This document shows, in pieces, positions 54,880 through 64,000 of a stretch of DNA of 64,000 bases; the stretch's first letter is position 1; the number at the start of each line of letters is the position of its first letter. Below the pieces are notes generated by a model. That model saw only the letters and a program-made list of their open reading frames with translations. It had not been told where the DNA came from and did not search any database. This DNA is from Apostichopus japonicus (Eukaryota > Echinodermata > Holothuroidea > Aspidochirotida > Stichopodidae): positions 13,633,013 to 13,697,012 of the forward strand of contig NC_092577.1 in the NCBI RefSeq assembly GCF_037975245.1. The letters are read 5' to 3'. Made by a program: the position numbers and the translations under genes.

Positions 54880-55545
54880 TCAAAAGGACTTGGACAAAGC
54901 TTGTCTCAAAATCACAGAGAGGTAGAGTAATATAGTGGAAGGTCTGTGAAGGAGGAAGGGGGGGGGGGATAAAAAAAAAACCTGGTACTCAAAGTGGAGG
55001 TCGCCAAAAAAAAAATCGCAAGAAAGAACAAATTTCTTATATTTGTGGAGGGAAAAATTGGACAATGTAAATAAATCAAAGTTGCACAGTGTAACACATT
55101 TTGTAACTATCTTCGTACCCTTGATGATATAAACATTTATCAAAAGTGAGAGGGGGGTATCTCCTCCACCTAGATCCCCTTCACAGGCAACAATGTCCGC
55201 CAATGGAGGATCGATAAGATGAAGAAGGTGAATATTGGGATCACCAGGCAAATCAATTTGAGTATTACCAGGGATGTAACGAATAGAAACACCTCTATTT
55301 ACCACTCTTTCATGTTTGTTTAGAAGTAAGATACAATCTACATGTGGTTGGATACTGAGGGGGGGGGGGGGGGTGGGGGTACACCAAATAGTTTTCACAT
55401 AGCTCGAATCAAATAGTTGAGTTCTCCTTGCCTTGCCTCTGACTAAATGCAATATTGAGGGGTTTTGCAGAAGACCCTTAGTTCCAATGAGGATATTACC
55501 AAAGAATGTGACATTTAGCAAGGCCCTCATTAGCAAAGAGTTCAT
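54880..55545 (-). other. 221-residue open frame, no family recognised
   Basis: Longest open frame outside known features. It begins MNSLLMRALLNVTFFGN and ends LSKSF, passing through a poly-G tract (PTPPPP) and poly-A. I recognise no domain. It may be chance, a decayed retroelement or a novel gene. Confidence 0.15.
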
Positions 55546-55734
55546 CTAACCTCTCTATACCTCATAAACGTCCAAATATTCAAACCATTAAGTGAATATT
55601 GAAAGAAACCTATCATAATGAATAATTAGAAAGGATACTATACTTGAATCATCACACTTGTAAATATTATCTCTTGTATACAAATAAATAACATAAATAA
55701 ATAAGAAAATAAATCAATATAAATCACTTGTAAA

Positions 55735-55754
55735 TATATATATATATATACATA

Positions 55755-55823
<69 letters not shown>
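55735..55823 (+). repeat. (TA)n microsatellite
   Basis: About 44 TA units with CA and GT interruptions near 55750-55761. Confidence 0.95.
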
Positions 55824-55826
<3 letters not shown>

Positions 55827-56223
55827 CAATGATGTAAATATACTCTCAAACAGTACAAACATATGGAATTATAATGTAGGCTCAGTCGTTTTCACATTAT
55901 ATTGATTTTTACAGTTTAGGCTTAATTATAAGTTTAGAAATTAATTATAATATGCATTGTCATGAACAAAGGGATGCTCTTTCTTCGCAAATATTCTTCC
56001 CAAAGAATAAACGTTACTATGGAGATCTGCTAGCGAGGGCGTGATATTTGGCGGGCATCATTTCACCCACATGTGACAATTATTTTTGACTGTATTTTTT
56101 ATGTCAGTCGTACTGGCAGTATGGACAGTATACATATCAAGCTTCTATCAGATTATTGTTAGGAAGTGTTCGTAATATCAGTACGAGTGCTTGGAAACGT
56201 ATATAATAAAAACGTATATAATA

Positions 56224-56826
56224 CAGTGCTGCCAAGTCACCCGCTTTGGGCGGGTGTCACCCGCATTTTTCGGGTCGTCTCCCGCTCACCCGCCCACCTG
56301 TCCGAATCTCCCGCATTTTCCAAAAAACTCCCGCATTTTTGAAGAATCTCCAGCATTGTAGGCCCACAGAGTTTTTCCTGTGAAAGTGTATCATTGCTAG
56401 CGTGAAATTCATTTCATCACACCAAAATGCGAATTATCTCAGAACCGCCAGGATCGGAAATTACTCAAAGCCGATCGTGCTAAATATGACCGGCTGAAAG
56501 CAACGTTACCTATACGATTCGTGAAAAATAATACCGTTACGACACACGTGAACGCTACAGCGTCCGCAAAATTTCAGAGATTTTTTTTATTTCAAGATAT
56601 TTTTTCCTCTGGAATGAAAAAAAAATAGACACAATACATATATGGAGACAGTATAGATTCAGCTTAGATGACCCGGGAAGTGATGTTTCCGGCCATCGTA
56701 AGATCCCAAAATTTTCTTGTACGCTTCGCGCCAACTTATGGTGGCGCTCCGCTTAGATGGTGTACGTAACCAACAGCACCAGACAATTTTCACCCGCCTA
56801 AAAAACATCTGACCTTGGCATCTCTG
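56224..56826. mobile_element. Candidate hAT-like non-autonomous element
   Basis: The left end is CAGTGCTGCCAAGTCACCCG; the complement of the right end is CAGAGATGCCAAGGTCAG. Subterminal CCCGC words recur (TCTCCCGCATTTT). ATAATA flanks both ends but no exact 8-bp duplication exists. Confidence 0.45.
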
Positions 56827-59800
56827 ATAATATGAGAGGGACTGTATTGACTGGTATATGTGTAAGCATTAGAAAATTGTATCAACTTGCTGGTCATTTG
56901 ACAAAAGTTAATCAATATTCATGAGTTTTTTGCAACGTGGAGAAGTTTCGTCATCATAAAACATTGAACAATACCGTTCTTTCCAGTTATTGATGAGTAT
57001 AGCGCCGACATCCGGTCATTACCCACTCTGTGTTATCTAATGTCCAACGAGGGAAGTTCGTTGCGATAATCTTTCTCAATGAAATTTGATATCGAGAAAG
57101 GGGTACTCCTATAGAGAGGGTAATAATGTGAGGGAAAACCGACACCACACGAACGGATGGTTTGTTGAGTCCTAAGTCCCTAATATCGAGATAAATTACA
57201 GACGAGGGTATGGGTAGAGGGCATGGTGGACGAGGGGGGGGGGTGAGGGGCCGAGGGAGGGGTGAGGTTTTGCAGGCTCATACAGACTGCACACGCTACA
57301 CACTATTTTCTCAATCGCTTTCATCTACGGACCGATATGAAAAACAAAGAAATGTTCACATACGTACACACCTAGTATGGAAAAGAATTCATTACTTTAG
57401 GACCAGTACAGTTGTTGCTGAACTTGTGAGAAGACTTCGGATTTATTTGCCCGAGATGGTGTTCTCAAACTTGTTCTTGTTCTGACCGTGGTGATAGTTT
57501 TTATACGTCATGTAAATGGTTACGGATCCCCTCACCCCCCCCCCCCCCCCCCCCATCAAAAGGGATTGCATATCCCAGGTTGAGAAATATGTATTCAAGC
57601 CGACAGGTCACAAAGGGCCTAAAATGACGAAAAACTGAAGTTTGCTGGAAGCCACGTTGCGAGGTTTAATTGGCAGGTTATAGATATGAGGGCGTTACCT
57701 GGATACAGCATACATACCGATGACCCCCCCCCTGCCCCCACTCACATCCCTCCCATACCTCATTGAGTTCGCTGCTATAGCTATACTATTCCGAGGAGTT
57801 AAGACTTATATTGTAGGACGCCATTACTTTATCTCATTTAATCGGTTTACTTGAAGGTTCACAGACAGTTTAATGATACAGACAACGTGTTACAAGATCA
57901 TAAATATACTGCTGATATATTTAACAGCTGGAATACAAAGGAGAGCTACAACGAACAACTTAACTCTAAAGTAACTCCGATCATATCAACATGAACCTTG
58001 GAAGTAATAAGAACTCTCGAACGTACACTAAACCATGGAGCTGTAAACATACTAAAGAGATCATTTTATACATAGATAACACATGGTACCAAGCACACGT
58101 GGAGCCATACACCGTGGTGTCATGGGGCAACGCCAGATAATTTCAATGTCATTTACACTTAATTTTCATGACATTATATATCCTAAACCATCTGTTACGA
58201 ATTCGATTTTCAGGGGAGACCCCTTCCCCTTGAGAATTTTCCCCGGTAAGGTGGCTTAGATTAAGGTGACCAGACGTCCCCGATTGGAGGGGGGGGGGCA
58301 GTCCCTGATTCTGATGTTTCGTTGATTAAGAGGATGATCATAAACTACTGATGGTCTACAAATCTGGAGGATTGAAGGTGATTTCTTGAGTAAAACAAGA
58401 TGATTCCGCAGCGACAGCTGGAAGATGAGATTGGGAGCACTATGATAAACTTTGAGCTCTTCTAGCTCAAAAACTAATAGGTCATGGTGACAAAAGTTGA
58501 ATGTGCTGTGATAACCCAAGCCATTAGATATCATATGGTGGGTAGGACATGTTAGTTGAGAACTTCTATCTATATGTTCTTTCGGCCTTGGAAAGTGACG
58601 AGTTAATAGTGTGTAAGTCAATGGGAGCAATTAGCTGTGGTTGCGCCACCTACAGGCGTGACAGTGTTCCTACGGACATAGAAATAGTGTTACTCCTGTG
58701 CTAACCTATAGGTACACTCTTGATTATGTCATACCTGTGCTTTTCCACTACCAAACTAACACTTTGCGTGTGTGTGTACAACTTTCTTGTGCCTCCCCGC
58801 CCCCCCCCCCCCCTTCGTCCCTGAAACTGTGTGTCCCTCTCCGTGTATCTGGCTTCGCCACTGGTGCGAAGGATAAATTTCTTCTTACTGTTGTTATGTG
58901 TCAATACGGAAGTCTATCATTAAGCCTAGCCTACTACAAGATTGCTATCTGTCAAAAGGCCCACGGTTCATAATGGAACATATATACAAATATCCAATAA
59001 AAACGAATATGTATAAAATCTAATTTTTACAAGACTCCTCCATTTCTTTCTTCTTTTTATCACAAATTGCCATTGGAATACATTAGATAAATTGAGAAGT
59101 TGAAAAAAAAAACGGCACCCTATATTCGTCCCAGAGTCGACCGATGTAAAACGCGACATGCTCTGCTCTGCTGAGTTAACATTTACTAAGACCAATACGG
59201 CTTCACGTTACAACTACGTCACAGTGTGAAGAAATAGTCACCTCTTGAAATTTACCGAGCGATCCCTTATCTTAAACAGTGTAGACTGTATTTATATATA
59301 GCAAACAAACATATCAAGATTAGTTTAATGAGGAAGTTACTACATAACTGAATGACTCTGTAAATTGAACGCCTACTGTTACTTTTGCAACCATTATCTA
59401 GGTTGAATGTGGAACACTTATCGAGTCGGGGGGGGGGGGGGGTTAACCTATTATTATCTCACTTGAAATGTGACTTTTTGAAGGTCACACAGTGGTTCAC
59501 TTTTTATGCCAACTTGACTTGGTGGATGTCTAGTTATATTAATGGTTGTATTAAGGTTGTATATTACTGAATGTTTACTGTTAATACAGTTGTTCATTCA
59601 CATAATTGCCCGTCTGCATTACAGGGATGTAGGGAGAGTCACGATTTCCCCCTCCCCCAAAAAATCGGGAGATCGCCGGGTCCGGAAGGGGGTGGGGGAG
59701 GACAGATTGAATCGTGCAAAAGTGAACTAACACAAGATAGCGAATGAATAGGGTGGGTTGGGGTCCGGTGGTGGTGGGCTGTTGGTCGGGGTGTTGGTGG

Positions 59801-60600
59801 GGGTGGGGGTTTAGGTGGGTTCCCCGGCAAAACCGAGGCAGTTGGTATGTTACCTTCCGTATAACGGAATTCCCTCGGAGAAACCGTCCTATGTAGGTTT
59901 CTCAAATGAACTGGTTGTCACGTGATATTTTCACGAAAAGTTGATTGTTTATTATTATTCTACTTTTGCAATTCACTGATACAAATATTATAATGTTGGA
60001 ATATATTCATCTGCATCCAACCGTTCTTACAAAGAAGACTTGCTTGGTTTTGCTATTTGAAGTTTTTCAGCGAAGCTCGATTGCATTTTTCTTTACAGAT
60101 ACAAATCGACTCATTTTGGGAAGTTATAGATAATGGTTGCAGGGGTGATATGGCTGCGTTGGGATGGGGGCTGGGTGGGGGAGGAGGGGGAGCTATGTAA
60201 AAACTCATAACAAAAAAACTGACGTACGATCGTAATATTGAAGTTTGATTTGGGATATTTAGATTAGTACATTGAGCAATAAGCTATGATGTCACAAAAC
60301 AAGGGAAGGACCCAGGATGTGAAGGGGGAGGGCGGGTGCGGGCTATGGAGGTCGTTGAAGGTGACTCCAATTTAGGCGGGAGGGGATCGTCTGGTGATCC
60401 TCCCCGAGTAACAAACAAATTGAAGAGATATGGTAAATTATGGGCATAATTAAGATATAAATGAGGTTTACACGCATAATTATGCAAATATCTATAATTT
60501 ATATATGTGGATGGAAATAGTAAGGACGGGGTGTGGAGAGGTGTACTTTCCTCACACCCTGGATTTGCTCCAGCCAAATTAATGGACATCCGATTGTCTT
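56827..60600. other. Intergenic, no gene seen
   Basis: Many G or C tracts (57231, 57535-57553, 58285, 58798-58813, 59429-59441, 59795). A GACCAGACGTCCCCGATTGG patch at 58267 resembles a widespread TE end. Nothing coding is supported. Confidence 0.3.
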
Positions 60601-60611
60601 CGTCATTAATT

Positions 60612-60735
60612 GTTTAGCCGGATAGCCGGATGCCGTTTGCCGGTGCCGTTTGCCGGATGCGTTTGCCGATAGCCGGATAACCGGATGCCGCCGGATGCCG
60701 GATAGCCGTTTAGCCGGATAGCCGGATGTTGTTAG
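60612..60735 (+). repeat. GCCGGAT-type short minisatellite
   Basis: Tandem GCCGGATAGCCGGATGCCG-like units of 8 to 20 bp, about 120 bp long. Confidence 0.85.
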
Positions 60736-60739
60736 AAAT

Positions 60740-63490
60740 TCTAGACAGTAAGAACGGCAACCAGTTTCTGAAGTCATCAGTACTGGTCCTAACGATTAGC
60801 GTGTTGAAACTTGTTTTTCAAAATGTATTTCGGAAATTATGCCTTGGCAATAAAATAGACAATTAAATATCTCAGGATGGGTAACAATATACTTTTACAG
60901 TGGTTATTAAAATTTGACCATTTGTGGCCATGACTGGAATTTCTAGCATATATTGGTGCAATAGTGACCACCGTTAAGCTTTATTGAAATATTTACTCAC
61001 ATCGAACTAGCTCCGGCCCGCTACACTCCCCCACCGAAGTCGGCCCGACTTCACCCATCCATCTTGGTATCTATAGCTTTCAATAGCACTGAAGACCCAT
61101 AGCCTGCTTCTAAATACCCTTGCACACTGAACCACTGATGATCACCCTCAATATATTTTCTGCTTACGACCAACGTTCGGTTAGGTCACGTGGTACCACA
61201 TGTCCTGCTGATTGGTTATATTTATTGGACTGTTCAGTTGTTAATCACTGAGGACATTGCCACTCGGAAAAGAAGAAAAACGCTACATGTTCAGTTTGTA
61301 CGACCGAGGCCGAGGTACATAAAACTGGTAAAATCCATGATCAGTCGTAACCAGGGGGGAAGGAAGCTTCCAAAAGTGGGGGGGGGGGCACAACATCAGA
61401 GGGTCGCTTTCTCATTCCACAACCACCACTCGTTATGCTATAAACCAATACACACTGGCCATATCACTTTAATATATATGATGTGTTAGTATGCTATCAA
61501 TACTATTTATTGAGATTATTTATCGTTAACCGTGCTACAAAAAGATATGGGATGCCATTTTAAGAAAAAGCATGTACAGACTAAAAATAAATAATTAAAA
61601 TGAAATATTAAAATTAACAAATGCTTAAGATATCCAAAGACAGTTCTTCATCAAAGAGACACATTTAATTTGCCAGTAGGGCACATTCGTTATTTTGGAT
61701 AAAAGTGGGAATACCCCCAGTGCCCCCCCCCCCCGGCTCCAACCCCCTGGTCGTAACCACACACTGCGCGGCTACCCACGATATTCCACGTCATAAGACG
61801 TTCGAATAGAGAGTTTGGGTGCCTTTCAGTCGGCCTGTGTGAAGCCGGCTTATCACAGAGAGCATACAACCTTCACGGAGTATTGTTTGCAATGATTTCA
61901 CTTTTAAATACATCCAAATATGAACACCTTATGATATAGTCCTCACGTATGAAAATTCATTCTTCCAGATAAAAATGATTAAAATGTTAAGATGCTGACG
62001 CTTTTAAAATGAAACCCAGATTGATATAGGAATAACTAATTGCGTTTCATTTATTAACATTCATGTTATGCTTCAAGTTATCAATTAACGACAATACTCT
62101 TTTTGATGTTGAAATCTGTGGTTTAGTCTCATTTCAGCAATAAATTTTCAATTGTTCAATTTCAGTGTCATTTGCAACGAATATTTTATTAATGATCCCA
62201 TCTGCCACTGGGCAATATAGTCTATAAATTTAAACTTGTCCTCAATTTTGTATTTTCCTATAACCACGTCCACTTGAATTGTTGGAAGTTTGCGCCCATT
62301 GTTTGCTTTATTTCAGTTGATATATGTTTAGACGTCAGATTCCAATGAATGGTCGTTAATGGCAGTTGTCTGCAAACAAAGCTTTTATTTGAAAATGTAG
62401 GACAGAAAATAAATCATGCACCAGCTTCGTTTTATGTATTAAGTTATTATCAATATTTGATGTCTCAATATTTGGTACGAATTAGAAAGGAAATAAATTG
62501 AAAATTATCAGAGGAACGAGGTGGGGGTGGGGGGGGGGGTGAATTCATTAGTCAGTGATGCGTTTTAGTAACTTTACCCCCTCGACTACCCAACTCCCCC
62601 TCTTAGAGAGCACTTCCACGCGCACAGTGCTAAAGGCGCACTTTATGCGCCGTATTCTGTGACTATAGCACTCAAAGGCGATATTTAAAATTGTCAACAT
62701 TTTACCACAATTATTGTGTAAACTTGAGTTCAATCAAATTTGTTTTTTTCTGAAATATTAAAATAAAAGCGAAAAGGAAGTGTCCAACCAGATACTTCTT
62801 TCCATGCGATTTAATTATCAGATTTAATTTGCACTTATATTTTGAATTCAGAATGACATTAATTTCAAGAAATTCGTCATATTTCGAAGTCACTGGTTAT
62901 CATTTTCAGCGACCCTCTCCTCTCGCCATCCCATATTCCATTCTGCTGGACAACACCTTTATGCTCACTTTGTGGAACATTTGGTATTTAATGTCAGCAT
63001 ATCATACGTAAATGTGAAATTGAAACCAACATTCATGAACGTTATTGTATTACTATCTCTGAATAAATCATATATTTTGAAATTATGAAAGCGACAGGAA
63101 GTAATACAACATGTAATAATTTCACAGTCGATTCACGTATATCGGACTAATTTTTTTACCTTTACTTAAACCCAATAAGCATTCCTTGACGGGCAGGAAT
63201 GATCCGGTAATATTTATTGTAGGAGACTCTACTATTGGAAATTGCTAGCTAAACTTTCAAACTAATCATGGAGATTGTGAATACGTACATATGAGGACTG
63301 ATACAATATGTTGTTTTTTCACTGTATCGCCATTTTGGTTTTGAAAAGAGAATGAAAAACACATTTACATTATGTGATCCTGTCGCCGCATACTGAAGAT
63401 GCAAATGTTCCTCGAGTTCAGGTTTGTTTTATCCGAAAATACTTCCATTTCTTCGAATAACCAGGGAGATGTTTCTGGAATAACATTCGA
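60740..63490. other. Intergenic, no gene seen
   Basis: AT-rich, short frames only; G or C runs at 61378, 61724 and 62524-62540. Confidence 0.3.
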
Positions 63491-63496
63491 AATGAA

Positions 63497-63552
63497 TATA
63501 TATATATATATATATATATAAATATATATATGAATTAATAAATATATATATA
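63497..63552 (+). repeat. (TA)n microsatellite, interrupted
   Basis: Two runs, at 63497-63530 and 63540-63552, separated by GAATTAATAA. Confidence 0.9.
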
Positions 63553-64000
63553 CAGAAAAAGAAAGTTCATGTAATGTTCTTCCATTGACTGTATACTGTG
63601 TACAATGATAGGATGTTTAGCCTATACCGGGGCAATAAATCAAGTTACCTCTTTGGCAGTTTGTAGGAGTATGTGTGTTTAGTAAAGTGCAACCAATTTC
63701 AACACCGGGCTTTATCAAAAGCCTATCGTATTAGGATGCAGGTTTTAATCTCCGGAAAAAGGGTCCAGCAGCTGAGTTTGTTTTTATGACAATCACTGTC
63801 ACTTATTAAAAATTAGTAAACGACAGCTGTATTGTTTTATTCTATTGAGTGGTCTGATGTAGAATAAAGATAACACCGTCAGAAGCAGCTCACTTTTGTC
63901 ACGAAAATAATGAAAAAATATTAAACCTCCATTATCTGAATACAATTAAAGATGAAGAGAGGAAACATGTAAAGAAGATAAAGTAAAAACTTCCTGTCTC

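Noticed and set aside
58256-58630. 124-residue minus-strand frame
   Set aside because: Ends in sequence resembling a common TE terminus (CCGATTGGAGGGGGG); no protein motif seen.

Overview
The window is animal nuclear DNA, AT-rich and dense in repeats. It has one confidently recognisable gene, on the + strand: a complete sorting nexin 17 (SNX17) gene with 12 coding exons between 2096 and 37799. The joined exons encode 480 residues in a single unbroken frame. The layout is PX domain, atypical FERM module and a C-terminal tail ending GIGEEDL. The protein matches the SNX17 family from first to last residue (the human protein is about 470 residues). Splice sites are GT-AG throughout and reading phases agree across all 11 introns. 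The sequence similarity, intron sizes of 0.5 to 9.4 kb, tRNA-derived SINEs, THAP-bearing TTAA-target transposons, CR1/L2-like LINEs and a DIRS-like tyrosine-recombinase fragment suggest an invertebrate deuterostome, perhaps an echinoderm. That placement is inference, not a demonstrated identification.

Layout: 1-2095 is upstream sequence with only a CA/TG microsatellite. Intron 1 (2156-8510) has a LINE 3' fragment, a decayed THAP-domain relic and several tRNA-like SINEs. Intron 2 (8710-12298) has a DIRS-type recombinase remnant directly abutting a 1.6 kb TTAA-flanked Kolobok-like element with a THAP reading frame, which ends 88 bp before exon 3. Introns 3 to 5 hold a LINE end and a 296-bp-offset duplication. 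Intron 6 (18096-19983) is mostly a 62-bp minisatellite that grew out of the last 33 bp of coding exon 6 and carries about 27 copies of its splice donor. Intron 8 has an 86-bp satellite broken by a LINE piece. Introns 9 and 10 hold minisatellites and an inverted SINE. Intron 11 (28329-37697) has a 166-bp hairpin element, a hAT element with an exact 8-bp target duplication, a SINE, and a SINE whose interior has expanded into a minisatellite.

From 37800 to 64000 I see no gene I can support. This part holds a TIR element with internal 21-bp repeats (40160-40668), minisatellites, two copies of a TIR repeat 5.7 kb apart, a TTAA MITE, a hAT-like element, (TA)n arrays and many G or C homopolymers.

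The genes do not form an operon or pathway. The story is one conserved endosomal-recycling gene whose introns are colonised and reshaped by mobile and tandem DNA. The most unusual feature is the exon-derived minisatellite of intron 6. No prokaryotic features, CRISPR arrays or rRNA genes are visible.
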